This document shows positions 17,540-26,490 of a stretch of 64,000 bases of DNA, in pieces. Positions within the stretch are counted from its first letter, which is position 1. Every line of letters starts with the position of its first letter. The position numbers and the translations under genes were made by a program. Location: positions 1 to 64,000 of the forward strand of contig NZ_KB906990.1 of the NCBI RefSeq assembly GCF_000381745.1. The letters are read 5' to 3'. This DNA comes from Psychromonas ossibalaenae ATCC BAA-1528 (GTDB taxonomy: Bacteria > Pseudomonadota > Gammaproteobacteria > Enterobacterales > Psychromonadaceae). The notes under the pieces are model-generated. The model searched no databases and was not told the DNA's origin. It was given only the letters and a program-made list of their open reading frames with translations.

Positions 17540-18934
17540 ATGCCGATAATTAAACAGCAAGGTTCAATATTGACAGAACAGGAACTGGCGTTCCTGGCAA
17601 CGCAGTCTGTTCAGAAAAAAAATAATAACGTTGCTGTTTATTCATTTCAACTAACCCTTGAGTTCGATAATTATTCGGTCTATCCGTCTGAGAATCTTGA
17701 AGAGCTAATATTGATGATCACTGCCAGCCCGCGCGGCATCGCACTGATTTTACCTGATCATATAGAATCTGAGCCCCTGTTAGACAAACTGCTTAAACTA
17801 CTAAAAATTCGCGCAGATATTCATGTTTTCTGGGTGGGAAGAATGCCGAGTATGGATATTGATCTGTCCACTTTCGAATACTGCAGCAGCCTTAAACAAC
17901 TTACTGTTAATCTGGATCGCTGGCAGCTGCACGTCGCGCATATTTTTAAGCAGTGGCTGGAGATGTACCGGGTAGCTTTTATTGCCGATAATCCAATTCA
18001 GAAAAAAAAGCATCAGGCGGCTTTTAGTGAAATAGGCCTGCAGCACGTGGAATATTTTGATAATAAAAATGCACAGAAAAAAATTAACAATCAACAGTTA
18101 TTAATTATCGATTTGACGGTTAATGAACTGCATCTGATCGACATCCTTACACAGTTATCCGCACGCAATGAATTTCCTATTGTACTTCTGTTCGGTAAGC
18201 TGCCGGCAAATGTTTGCAGGGCTGCTTACCAGCTCACTAAAAACTATGGTTTTACTATCTTAGCCAGCCTGACCTGCGTCCCGGATCAAAAACAGTGGTC
18301 GCAGTTATTGGAGTCCCTGTTTTCTAAAGTTTATCTTAAACACTGGATAAATGAAGAGCCGGTTAAAACGGGTGCTTACGGCTTGTATAATCTTGAGAGA
18401 CAGACGCTAAACAGTTATTTTTGTCTGTTTGGAATGAGTAAAAATCAAATTGCAGCACTACCGGAGAAACAAGATTCGCGTAAAATAATCAGTGCTCGCA
18501 GCCTGCAGGACTGGTTTCCCGATGGCATCAAACGGGATCTCAAAAATGAATTAGCCGCAGGGTTAAATACGTCACTAGAAGAGATTGATCTGTGCATCGA
18601 GTATCCGGAAAAAATTCAGACAAGCTCGGTATTTTTTGCATCCTTAGTGATGGCGCGCCTATCTTCAATCCGAATTTACTGGCTGGTACACGATGAAACT
18701 CAGCTTTCCATCGATGTTCTGAATAATTTTCCCGTTTCAGATTTAATTCTCTCTGAGAAGTTAAGCCACCAGCTGCTCGGCAATCCCTCAGACGAATTAC
18801 TGGGTTTTATCGATCAGGCAAAAAAACAGGAAGTCAGTTTATGTGCAACACTGCAGCAGAACCAAACCACTAAAGATGCAATGTCGATGTACGGCATAGA
18901 GTTTGTTCTCGATAAACAAACCTATATCGAATAA
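17540..18934 (+). CDS. receiver-like / degenerate EAL-like protein
   Basis: A 464-residue protein not recognised as a named family. Residues about 20-140 and 143-270 both look like receiver folds. The second has RVAFIADN, then LLIIDLTV at the position of the phospho-acceptor strand, then PIVLLFGK. The last 170 residues follow the EAL strand pattern: DLCIEYPEK for the ELTE strand, RIYWLVHDETQLSIDVLNN where active enzymes have DDFGTG, then PVSDLILSEKL and SLCATLQQNQTTKDAMSMYGIEFV. The acidic metal ligands of active EAL enzymes are missing, so cyclic di-GMP hydrolysis is unlikely. A binding or scaffold role is inferred. Confidence 0.5.
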   Translation: MPIIKQQGSILTEQELAFLATQSVQKKNNNVAVYSFQLTLEFDNYSVYPSENLEELILMITASPRGIALILPDHIESEPLLDKLLKLLKIRADIHVFWVGRMPSMDIDLSTFEYCSSLKQLTVNLDRWQLHVAHIFKQWLEMYRVAFIADNPIQKKKHQAAFSEIGLQHVEYFDNKNAQKKINNQQLLIIDLTVNELHLIDILTQLSARNEFPIVLLFGKLPANVCRAAYQLTKNYGFTILASLTCVPDQKQWSQLLESLFSKVYLKHWINEEPVKTGAYGLYNLERQTLNSYFCLFGMSKNQIAALPEKQDSRKIISARSLQDWFPDGIKRDLKNELAAGLNTSLEEIDLCIEYPEKIQTSSVFFASLVMARLSSIRIYWLVHDETQLSIDVLNNFPVSDLILSEKLSHQLLGNPSDELLGFIDQAKKQEVSLCATLQQNQTTKDAMSMYGIEFVLDKQTYIE

Positions 18935-18998
18935 CTAGCTGCCGCTAGCCAACACCCAATTTTTAAACCTCTCCGAGTTAATGAAACTGCTCTATTAA

Positions 18999-19541
18999 TC
19001 AACCCGCTTTCTGCTCCTTGGCCTGCGGAAGCAGTTCCTCGGCAATCAGTTTTAATAGAAAGGTTTCACGCTCTATGGACATGCCCTTCTTGGCACTGTT
19101 TTTAATAGTATGCTCATTATGTTTGATCGCATCGTTGACATCCAACCAGACTGCTTTCATACCGTTTTTGATTTCGTAATCTTCCAGCTTTGTTTTGCCG
19201 AGACGGCTGTCAATATCACAAACATAGCAGTAGGATTTCATATGCATGATCTCGAAATCGTCTTTATACCAGGGACGATACTCTTCATATAAGCCGAACT
19301 CTTCGATATTGCGGATATTCTGTGCACCGGTTTCTTCCTGCAGTTCACGAATTAATCCCTGCTCCAGGTTCTCACCAGCATCAACACCCCCGCCGGGCAG
19401 AGTGTAGTCATGATAACGCTCTGTATAAAGCATTAAAATTTTATCACCTTTTAAAATAATCGCGCGGGCGGCCGTGCGGGTAAAGGTACTTTGATCTAAA
19501 CAAGTGATATCAGGATGAACGGTGGATTTAAGCAGGCGCAT
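18999..19541 (-). CDS. Nudix hydrolase
   Basis: A 180-residue Nudix protein. The box GGGVDAGENLEQGLIRELQEETGA is complete, including the metal-binding REXXEE and the following glycine. An N-terminal strand FTRTAARAIILKGDKILMLYTERY precedes it, and EDYEIKNGMKAVWLDVNDAI follows. Substrate is unknown. The open frame reaches a TTG at 19595, but ATG 19541 (MRLLKSTVHPD) is the more natural start, although its Shine-Dalgarno is weak. The gene lies 137 bases downstream of trmK on the same strand. The bases near 19575 contain TATACCC, which resembles the ends of the repeats elsewhere in the window. Confidence 0.8.
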   Translation of the reverse strand: MRLLKSTVHPDITCLDQSTFTRTAARAIILKGDKILMLYTERYHDYTLPGGGVDAGENLEQGLIRELQEETGAQNIRNIEEFGLYEEYRPWYKDDFEIMHMKSYCYVCDIDSRLGKTKLEDYEIKNGMKAVWLDVNDAIKHNEHTIKNSAKKGMSIERETFLLKLIAEELLPQAKEQKAG

Positions 19542-19678
19542 TAATAACTCATATCTGGCAAAACGGGCGCAGAGTATATACCCAAACGACTTCAAGACGC
19601 AAATTCAGAGCTTCGCCCGGATGCTGCAATAAAGTGGAGCATGGTGAACTTTCGCGCGAAACATCTGAAGGTAAATTA

Positions 19679-20356
19679 TTATTGATACAGCCTTTGGTAC
19701 TGTTCGATCACTGTCTGCGTATTGTTTACCGGACTTTTCGCGATTCGCTGGTAATGTTGAATAGTTTTGTCCAGATAGTTAATGTGATTTTTATTGTTAA
19801 AATCCCACATGATTGACCCCACATTAGAGACAGGCAGCGGAGCATCGACCGCGACATGCAGTACTTCATAATAACGTTTGTTGTCACAAATAAGAGACTC
19901 ATTAATCAAACCCAGCTTTTGCTCTATTAAAAACTGCCTGACTTTATAGTTATGGTGAACCGGACATAATAGAAACTCGACCTGGTAATCTGAAAACCGC
20001 TCTAGTAAAGATAACATCAGCTCAATCAGCAGCTCGCCGCCGACACCGGCTATAATAACCAGATGCTTGTCTTTAAGCGGCTCATTTGAATACAAATCAA
20101 CGGGTAAGGCAGCCGCATCAACACAATGGGCATGCCATGTATTGAGCTGAAGCTTTTTTGCAAAGTCACTGTTGAGCCTATCTTCTATCTGCTTTAAAAG
20201 ATCCGGCACAATATCAACAAAATGCACTGTTTTCGCGGCCCGGCGTTGAAGTAGATTTATACCTAAAAATCCATGGTCGCAGCAGCAGTCCCAAATATGA
20301 TCATATTCTCTGTTAACCATGCTGTCTATCTGCTGCAGACGTAAACTAAGTTTCAC
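19679..20356 (-). CDS. trmK: tRNA (adenine22-N1)-methyltransferase, TrmK family
   Basis: A 225-residue SAM-dependent enzyme of the TrmK family, which methylates adenine 22 of tRNA in Bacillus. Family features are IWDCCCDHGFLGI (normally D-x-GSDHG-L, the SAM loop), VHFVDIVPDL, and LVIIAGVGGELLIELM. The CCC at the SAM loop replaces the usual glycine-serine and is unusual but tolerated in marine relatives. The start is GTG at 20356, preceded by GAGAA. The tandem repeat at 20379-20700 lies directly upstream, so its promoter region and the 3' end of tex are one and the same. Confidence 0.8.
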   Translation of the reverse strand: MKLSLRLQQIDSMVNREYDHIWDCCCDHGFLGINLLQRRAAKTVHFVDIVPDLLKQIEDRLNSDFAKKLQLNTWHAHCVDAAALPVDLYSNEPLKDKHLVIIAGVGGELLIELMLSLLERFSDYQVEFLLCPVHHNYKVRQFLIEQKLGLINESLICDNKRYYEVLHVAVDAPLPVSNVGSIMWDFNNKNHINYLDKTIQHYQRIAKSPVNNTQTVIEQYQRLYQ

Positions 20357-20378
20357 TATTTATTCTCATTATTAACAC

Positions 20379-20700
20379 GCATACTTAACGCGATTCTATT
20401 GCGCTGCAGATCAACTTCTACAACTCGGGCTTGAAACTCGCTTTTTAACTATGCTGAAGGCGCATACTTAATGCAATTCTATTGTGCTGCAGATCAACTT
20501 CTACAACTCGGACTTGAAACTCGCTTTTTAACTATGCTGAAGGCGCATACTTAATGCAATTCTATTGCGCTGCAGATCAACTTCTACAACCCGTACTTTA
20601 AACTCGCTTTTTAACTATGCTGAAGGCGCATACTTAATGCAATTCTATTGCGTTGCAGATCAACTTCTACAACCCGTACTTTAACTATCTGCCCTGCTTT
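20379..20700. repeat. 83-bp tandem repeat at the 3' end of tex
   Basis: GCATACTTAA recurs at 20379, 20462, 20545 and 20628, each exactly 83 bases apart, giving almost four units. On the minus strand each unit holds the last codons of tex (VVEVDLQRNRIAL) and a short spacer. The unit nearest tex carries the used stop at 20611. Copies differ at a few bases, the leftmost most, so the array is not brand new. Since 83 is not a multiple of three, extra units are not added to the protein. Confidence 0.9.
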
Positions 20701-22794
20701 TACAATCTGAAAAGGATCACTGACAAACTTATCGGCAAGCTGTGAAATATGCACGAGTCCATCCTGATGTACACCAATATCTACAAAAGCGCCGAAACTG
20801 GTTACATTAGAGATAACACCTTGTAACACCATATCGTTAAGCAGATCAGCTGGTTTGTTAATTCCCTCTGCGAAGCTGACCGTTTTAAACTCAGGACGAG
20901 GATCTCGTCCGGGTTTAGTAAGTTCACTGAGGATATCTCTGATACTGAGCAGACCGAACTGTGTTGTGACAAACTGTTCGGCATTAATATTGTTTAGTAA
21001 AACCGGGTTATTGACCAGCTCTCTAACTTGTCTGCCCTGTTGTGAGGCTATTTCCTTAACCAGTGCGTAAGCTTCCGGGTGCACCGCTGAATTATCTAAA
21101 GGATTGGCTGCTTCACTAATACGTAAAAAACCCGCTGACTGCTGAAAAGCTTTGTCACCTAAACGTGCAACTTTTTTGAGCACATTTCGAGATTTAAAAG
21201 CGCCGTGAACATCACGGTAATCCACAATGTTCTGCGCAATGGTTTTATTTAATCCGGCAATAAAACTCAATAAAGACACTGATGCACTGTTTAAATCGAC
21301 GCCGACTGCATTTACACAGTCTTCTACCACAGTCTGCAGACGTCTAGCCAGTTTAGTCTGATTAAGATCGTGCTGATATAAACCAACCCCGATCGCTTTT
21401 GCATCAATTTTGACCAGCTCAGCTAATGGATCCTGGAGACGGCGGGCAATTGAAACGGCCCCTCGAATGGAAACATCAAGATCCGGAAATTCCTGTGACG
21501 CAAGCTCTGAAGCAGAGTAAACCGATGCCCCTGCTTCACTAACGATTAAGCTAGGAATAGTTAAATCGTTATCCTGAAGCAGATCTCGGATAAAACTATC
21601 TGATTCCCGCGATGCGGTACCGTTACCGATAGCGATTAGATTCACTTTGTGTTTTTTTATCAGTTTTATGATCTCATGTGCTGACTGATCTACTTTCAAA
21701 GCAGGTGCATGGGGATAGATGGTTGCAAAATCGAGCAGCTTGCCTGTTTCACTGATTACAGCTGCTTTACAACCGGTGCGCAGCCCCGGATCTAACCCGA
21801 GTACTACTTTCCTGCCGGCAGGTGCCGCCATCAGCAGCTCTTTTAAATTACCGGCAAAAATATCAATGGCACTGTCAAATGCTGTTTCTTTCATTGATGA
21901 GATTAGCTGTGTTTCCAGAAGTGTCGATATTTTACTTTTCCAGGCCTTTTTGACAGCGGCCTTTCGCCAGCAGTCTGGCGCCAGACTTTTTAACGAAAAG
22001 CCTAGATGGTTCGCTATCAATGTTTCACAATAGGAGTCTTTAATACTCTTATCCTGCTTGGGATCCGCATTAAGCTTAAGTTTTAACAATCCTTCGCTTT
22101 TACCGCGCAGCAGTGCTAATAAACGATGTGAAGATATTTTCTTCAGGGCTTGTTGAAATTCAAAATAATCTTTAAATTTTAATGCATTCTGCTCCTGCCC
22201 TTTAACCACCACAGAAACCAGGGCTGCATTATTAAACAAATGCTTACGTAATTTTTCCAGCAGTGTTACATCAGACGAAATTCGTTCAACTATGATGATC
22301 TGCGCACCAGTCAATACGCTTTTTGTGTCAGGAAAACCTTTGCTGTTGTTTATATAGCGTTTGGCCAGCAATTCTGCATCAGCTTCACTCTGAAACCATA
22401 ACTTGTCCGCAAGCGGTTCCAGTCCGGCTTCTATCGCTAACTGCCCTTTACTGATTCGTTTACTTTTAAAAGGCTGGTATAAATCTTCAAGCGTGGTTTT
22501 ATCGGATGCTGCATTTATCTGCCCTTTTAATTTATCAGATAGATTGCCCTGCTCGCTTAGCGCTTTTAAAACCGCAGTTCTGCGCAGCGCTAATTCACGA
22601 AGATAGGTAAGACGCGTTTCTAATAAACGAAGCTGTACATCATCGAGCCCGTTGGTGACCTCTTTGCGGTAACGCGCAATAAACGGCACGGTATTACCAT
22701 CATCGTAGAGTGAAACAAAAGCATTAACCTGAGCCACTGTCACTGAAGATTCAGCAGCCAGCTGCGAAGCAATTGACGATAAATTTGAATTCAT
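20611..22794 (-). CDS. tex: RNA-binding transcription accessory protein Tex
   Basis: A 727-residue nucleic-acid-binding protein of the Tex/YhgF family, related to Spt6, thought to act on stalled transcription complexes. The helical N-terminus is followed by a YqgF-like RNase H fold (VVLGLDPGLRTGCKAAVI, about 325-460), helix-hairpin-helix segments (VGVDLNSASVSLLSFIAGLNKTIAQNIV) and a C-terminal S1 domain (VLQGVISNVTSFGAFVDIGVHQDGLVHISQLADKFV...IVKVRVVEVDLQRNRIALSMRL). ATG 22794 is preferred over a TTG at 22818. The protein ends soon after S1, about 40 residues earlier than E. coli YhgF, within the 83-bp repeat array. Confidence 0.92.
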   Translation of the reverse strand: MNSNLSSIASQLAAESSVTVAQVNAFVSLYDDGNTVPFIARYRKEVTNGLDDVQLRLLETRLTYLRELALRRTAVLKALSEQGNLSDKLKGQINAASDKTTLEDLYQPFKSKRISKGQLAIEAGLEPLADKLWFQSEADAELLAKRYINNSKGFPDTKSVLTGAQIIIVERISSDVTLLEKLRKHLFNNAALVSVVVKGQEQNALKFKDYFEFQQALKKISSHRLLALLRGKSEGLLKLKLNADPKQDKSIKDSYCETLIANHLGFSLKSLAPDCWRKAAVKKAWKSKISTLLETQLISSMKETAFDSAIDIFAGNLKELLMAAPAGRKVVLGLDPGLRTGCKAAVISETGKLLDFATIYPHAPALKVDQSAHEIIKLIKKHKVNLIAIGNGTASRESDSFIRDLLQDNDLTIPSLIVSEAGASVYSASELASQEFPDLDVSIRGAVSIARRLQDPLAELVKIDAKAIGVGLYQHDLNQTKLARRLQTVVEDCVNAVGVDLNSASVSLLSFIAGLNKTIAQNIVDYRDVHGAFKSRNVLKKVARLGDKAFQQSAGFLRISEAANPLDNSAVHPEAYALVKEIASQQGRQVRELVNNPVLLNNINAEQFVTTQFGLLSIRDILSELTKPGRDPRPEFKTVSFAEGINKPADLLNDMVLQGVISNVTSFGAFVDIGVHQDGLVHISQLADKFVSDPFQIVKAGQIVKVRVVEVDLQRNRIALSMRLQHS

Positions 22795-22892
22795 AATTTT
22801 CTTTTTAGTTTTATACAATTATGGATGCATTTCAGCATATTTAATGATTTTAATCGAGCTTCATGATTGTTAATATCCACTTTCATGTAATA

Positions 22893-23157
22893 AGGGCCTG
22901 TTTATCTTTGCTCTTTGTTCCTGCTGTAGGCTATTTTTATGCTCAGCAAGGCAGAAGTCATGCAGTGTAGTCACTCTACATTAATGACTGATAACACAGT
23001 TGAGTGTATAAATAGCCCCTGCCCTTCGGGTTGAGGCTGAAAATCCCTCACTCTGCGTTGCTCATCACTCATTTAGAACACTAAACTTCATTCTTCGCGC
23101 CTTGATTGAGCAGCTTTCAGGCTCAACAGGCGCAATTTTCAAAGATAAACAGGCCCT
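22893..23157. mobile_element. MITE-like element with 18-bp perfect inverted ends
   Basis: AGGGCCTGTTTATCTTTG (22893-22910) is repeated exactly inverted at 23140-23157. The 265-base element has no open frame of use and contains internal direct and inverted patches (CACTCTACATTAATGACTG; GTTGAGGCTGAAAATCCCTCAC). This is the shape of a miniature inverted-repeat element mobilised by a transposase encoded elsewhere. A target-site duplication could not be fixed, though TAA/TA flank the ends. It fills the gap between tex and the oxidoreductase, whose ATG is only 20 bases away. Single ends occur at 12149 and 35386. Confidence 0.7.
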
Positions 23158-23177
23158 ACTAACCGGGATTTTATAAA

Positions 23178-24161
23178 ATGATTAATTTTGCAGTTATCGG
23201 CACCAACTGGATCAGCGAAGAATTTGTTAATGCCACCTTAATAAATAACAAACTACAGCTTAACGCAGTATATTCCCGTCATATCGAAACAGCTGAAAAA
23301 TTTGCAGCCAAGTATCAGGTTAAAAACTGTTTCAATGACCTCAATAAGTTAAGCAAAAGCGATACGGTACAGGCAGTATATATAGGAAGTCCGAACTCAC
23401 TGCATTTTGAACAAGCATTAATGATGTTAAATCAAGGCAAACATGTTATTTGTGAAAAGCCTTTAGCATCAAACGCGAAGCAGGTTGAAATTCTTTATCA
23501 GACGGCTGTTGATAATAATGTCGTTTTATTCGAAGCCTATAAAACCGCTTGTCTGCCGAACTTTGTGCAGATAAAAAACAACATTGCTAAACTTGGAAAA
23601 CTGCGCAAGGCACATATTCATTACTGCCAGTATTCATCACGCTACCAAAAATATTTAAACGGCGAAAACCCAAATACCTTTAACCCAGAGTATTCTAACG
23701 GATCGATTATGGATATTGGTTATTACTGTGTGGCATTTACCGTTGCACTGTTTGGCAAACCGGAGCAGATTCTCGCAACAGCAACCCTGCTTGACTCTGG
23801 GGTTGACGGAGCAGGAGCTGTTCTGCTCAATTACGGGCAGTTTACTGTCAGTATTGATCATTCAAAAATAAGTGACTCGGTACTGCCCAGCGAAATACAA
23901 GGTGAACAAGGTAACCTGGTTATCAAGCATATTTCACTGTGTGAGCAGGTCAACCTGCATCAGAAACAACAGATTACCGATCTCACTCTACCTCAGCCGG
24001 AAAACAGCATGGTTTACGAAGCCGACTTTTTTGCACAGCAGATTCAGCAGGGGAAAATGGATGAAAAGACGGTTTTACGCTCTAAGCAGACAGCAGACGT
24101 GATCACGCAGATCAGAGCCTTAACTAAGGTGAAATTCCCGGCGGATGAATTATTCAGTTAA
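23178..24161 (+). CDS. Gfo/Idh/MocA family oxidoreductase
   Basis: An NAD(P)-dependent oxidoreductase of 327 residues. The N-terminal Rossmann fold is FAVIGTNWISEEFVNATL, where the usual G-x-G-x-x-G reads G-T-N-W-I. The family motifs SPNSLHFEQALMML and GKHVICEKPLASN (with the catalytic lysine in EKP) follow, and the C-terminal substrate domain covers about 125-327. Such enzymes act on sugars, inositol or related compounds, and which one is not visible. It is transcribed alone, immediately after the repeat element, so the element may carry or disturb its promoter. Confidence 0.85.
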   Translation: MINFAVIGTNWISEEFVNATLINNKLQLNAVYSRHIETAEKFAAKYQVKNCFNDLNKLSKSDTVQAVYIGSPNSLHFEQALMMLNQGKHVICEKPLASNAKQVEILYQTAVDNNVVLFEAYKTACLPNFVQIKNNIAKLGKLRKAHIHYCQYSSRYQKYLNGENPNTFNPEYSNGSIMDIGYYCVAFTVALFGKPEQILATATLLDSGVDGAGAVLLNYGQFTVSIDHSKISDSVLPSEIQGEQGNLVIKHISLCEQVNLHQKQQITDLTLPQPENSMVYEADFFAQQIQQGKMDEKTVLRSKQTADVITQIRALTKVKFPADELFS

Positions 24162-24210
24162 GGAGAGCTAACCCGGCGCTTATCGTTCCGGGTCTAGTAC
24201 AGTGCTGCTG

Positions 24211-25386
24211 CTAATGCTTTATATTCCACTTAACATAGGATTCTATGCTTAATATTTTAATCTCATCCTGCTCTGCTAAATTAATCAGTTTTCTCGGCAC
24301 ATAACAGCGTTTTTTGGTATTAACAAATACTTCAACCTGCGGCTTAAGCATATTGTCACTGATATCAATAACGGTTGCTAAATGCTGGTTACTTAACAGA
24401 ACTAAACTACCGGCGGGATAAATACCCACAGCCTGAATAAATTTGCGCACTAAAGCCGGATTAAAATGCGTACCGCTCCATTTTAACAGCAGCTTTAACA
24501 CTTCCGAAGGCTCTTTTCCTACGTGATAACAACGATCCGCAGTCAGTGCATCATAAACATCCACAATAGCAGCCATCTGCCCGTAAACACTTATCTGCTC
24601 ACCTTTTAAACCAAGTGGATAACCATTACCGTCAAATTTCTCATGATGCTGGGCGGCGATATCCATGGATACCTGCGACAGACCTTTGGTTTTTTCTAAT
24701 ATCAGGCGACTGTCAACGACATGTTTTTTCATGATAACGAATTCTTCGTCGGTTAATTTCCCGGGTTTATTGAGAATTTCATCCGGCGTTAAGGTTTTGC
24801 CTATATCATGCAGCAGTCCGCCAATACCTACGTTATTGATTATTTCAATAGATAACCCCATACTTTTTGCAAAGGACATCAATAGGACGGAAAAGCTTAC
24901 CGAATGTTCAAAGGTATATTTATCCATTGCCCTAATGCGTGACAGGCCTAATAAGGCATTGGGATTACGTAAAATTGAGGCACTCATTTTATTGATAACT
25001 GGGTTCACTTGTTCTAATTCTACATGCTGCCCCATTTTTGCATTAGCCATCATATCAGTGATAAATTCACCTGCTTCAGCAAATGCGATTTTTGCCGGAC
25101 CTAGTTCCTGCATTACACTGACTTTTACAGGCAGATTTTCACTACGCTGATCAACCACCTTACGTAACGGGCCGTTTTCCGCTTTACGTTTTTCGACAAA
25201 TATATCTAGTCCTTTTTTTATATCTATCTCAATCTCTTTTACACCGGCTGCAATAATCTGTCGAATCTCACTATCAGATTTTATTTTAAAACGATTAACC
25301 GTAAATGGATGATTCATCCAGCCGCATTTTAGGTCATTTATATACATACCGACACGCAGCTGCGTTACTTTAATCTTTTTTAACAT
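24211..25386 (-). CDS. DUF3391-HD-GYP cyclic-di-GMP phosphodiesterase
   Basis: A 391-residue protein. Residues 1-95 form the DUF3391 domain common before HD-GYP domains (LKKIKVTQLRVGMYINDL, AAGVKEIEIDIKKGLD). The HD-GYP domain has His193-Asp194 (LLHDIGKTLTPDE), His247-His248, and GNGYP at 253-257, plus MKKHVVDSR and DVYDALTADRCYH. All metal-binding residues seem present, so cyclic di-GMP or 3',3'-cGAMP cleavage is likely. With the GAF-HD-GYP protein and a diguanylate cyclase at 51408, the window holds three turnover enzymes of this messenger. Confidence 0.88.
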   Translation of the reverse strand: MLKKIKVTQLRVGMYINDLKCGWMNHPFTVNRFKIKSDSEIRQIIAAGVKEIEIDIKKGLDIFVEKRKAENGPLRKVVDQRSENLPVKVSVMQELGPAKIAFAEAGEFITDMMANAKMGQHVELEQVNPVINKMSASILRNPNALLGLSRIRAMDKYTFEHSVSFSVLLMSFAKSMGLSIEIINNVGIGGLLHDIGKTLTPDEILNKPGKLTDEEFVIMKKHVVDSRLILEKTKGLSQVSMDIAAQHHEKFDGNGYPLGLKGEQISVYGQMAAIVDVYDALTADRCYHVGKEPSEVLKLLLKWSGTHFNPALVRKFIQAVGIYPAGSLVLLSNQHLATVIDISDNMLKPQVEVFVNTKKRCYVPRKLINLAEQDEIKILSIESYVKWNIKH

Positions 25387-25454
25387 AATTTTTCATACTT
25401 AAGTCTTAGAGGTTTATCTGCAATGGCCTCTGCAAAATTATTTAACGCAATATA

Positions 25455-25793
25455 CTAACGGCCAAAATACTGGTTGATAATTGCTTCAAGGTTATCTTCT
25501 AATAACTCTTCGAAATGATCTAAATCTTCACCGAATACATTCAGATACTGCCCTGCTTTGCTTCGTGTTAATTTTTTAGACGAAACTTGAAATTCCATTT
25601 CAGCTAAGCTTTTATCTAATCGAGGTACAATTGACCACTTTATATAGGGACTAGCACAGGCCTGCAGCTGCATTTGTGCAAAATCACAGAATTCATTGAT
25701 GTATTCACTGCCGTCGGGCCCCAACGAGCCTGGCTCCATACGAAATATCACAAACATTTTTCTATTATCCGGAATGCCGCTGGCAAACGTCAT
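25455..25793 (-). CDS. conserved hypothetical protein, 112 residues
   Basis: Not recognised. The protein is soluble, mixed alpha/beta, beginning MTFASGIPDNRKMFVIFRMEPGSLGPDGSEYI and rich in Glu/Asp near its end (FGEDLDHFEELLEDNLEAIINQYFGR). There are no signal peptide, membrane segment or known motifs. ATG 25793 has AAGGA seven bases upstream and is preferred over the TTG at 25829. It lies 69 bases upstream of the HD-GYP gene on the same strand and could be co-transcribed with it. Confidence 0.6.
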   Translation of the reverse strand: MTFASGIPDNRKMFVIFRMEPGSLGPDGSEYINEFCDFAQMQLQACASPYIKWSIVPRLDKSLAEMEFQVSSKKLTRSKAGQYLNVFGEDLDHFEELLEDNLEAIINQYFGR

Positions 25794-25829
25794 TTGCTTT
25801 TCCTTATGCTGATAATAATATACAAGCAA

Positions 25830-26415
25830 CCCGCTTAAAGATGCAGATTCGCAGTTTTCATGGATGCCGAACCAAGCAAAGTAGAATGCTTATTTCTTTT
25901 ACCTGCACCTTGAGACGACTGAATATAACCGCCATATTTGAATGCCGACAAGCATATACAGCAGGACTTTACAAAGCGACAAAATGATCTCAAAAACATA
26001 TGCCGTTTCAAACTAATCTGTGTAAACGCATAAAAAACGTTCTATTACAGCCTGCTGTGCTAACCGGCACTTGTCCGAGTAAAGCTATTAAATACTTTTG
26101 AGTATATACCCAAACATATACAGCCGTTGTCAATCCAGATGCAATAAACGCAAGTCTTGATCTATTTAAAATCAAGAACAACATACCGGTTAATTCGGCA
26201 CTCCATAACAACGAGCAGAATTCATCTCTCGCTTTGTCCAAAGCACAACCGCTCTAAAGGCTGACGATTACCTCCTTAAGATTTCACACAAACCTTGCCA
26301 TCATTAAAATTGAATCTGAGCATAGATATTATCAAATATTATTATGATTATATTTCTTCTATTGTAATTGGGCGTTACAGACTAACGCCGATATTTATTC
26401 ATTAAGGAGAAGTTT
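25830..26415. other. intergenic stretch without a recognised gene
   Basis: No gene could be supported in these 586 bases. A 77-codon minus frame (26008-26241) is hydrophobic but has neither start signal nor family features. GAGTATATACCCAAAC at about 26099 resembles the ends of the TATACCC repeat family. The final 20 bases hold a strong AAGGAG ribosome site for the leader ORF at 26416, so the focA promoter should lie within roughly 26300-26395. Confidence 0.5.
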
Positions 26416-26490
26416 ATGAAAATTGCGCAGACCATTATTAAACCGCTGTATAGAGGCGTGCACAGCCACGACGTTCATTATGAGTTCTAA
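26416..26490 (+). CDS. 24-codon leader ORF overlapping focA-CBS start
   Basis: ATG 26416 follows TTAAGGAGAAGTTT, the best ribosome site in the neighbourhood, and opens a 24-codon frame beginning MKIAQTIIKPLYRG, ending with TAA at 26488-26490. The start codon of the transporter (26480) lies inside it in another frame and has no ribosome site of its own. This is the arrangement of translational coupling or a control peptide. Whether the peptide itself has a function is unknown. An ancient frameshift at the focA N-terminus is the alternative. Confidence 0.55.
   Translation: MKIAQTIIKPLYRGVHSHDVHYEF

Noticed and set aside
20379-20700. CRISPR array
   Set aside because: The units are contiguous tandem copies of a gene end without unique spacers.
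26008-26241. 77-codon hydrophobic minus frame upstream of focA
   Set aside because: No start signal, and not in line with any neighbouring operon; treated as noncoding.
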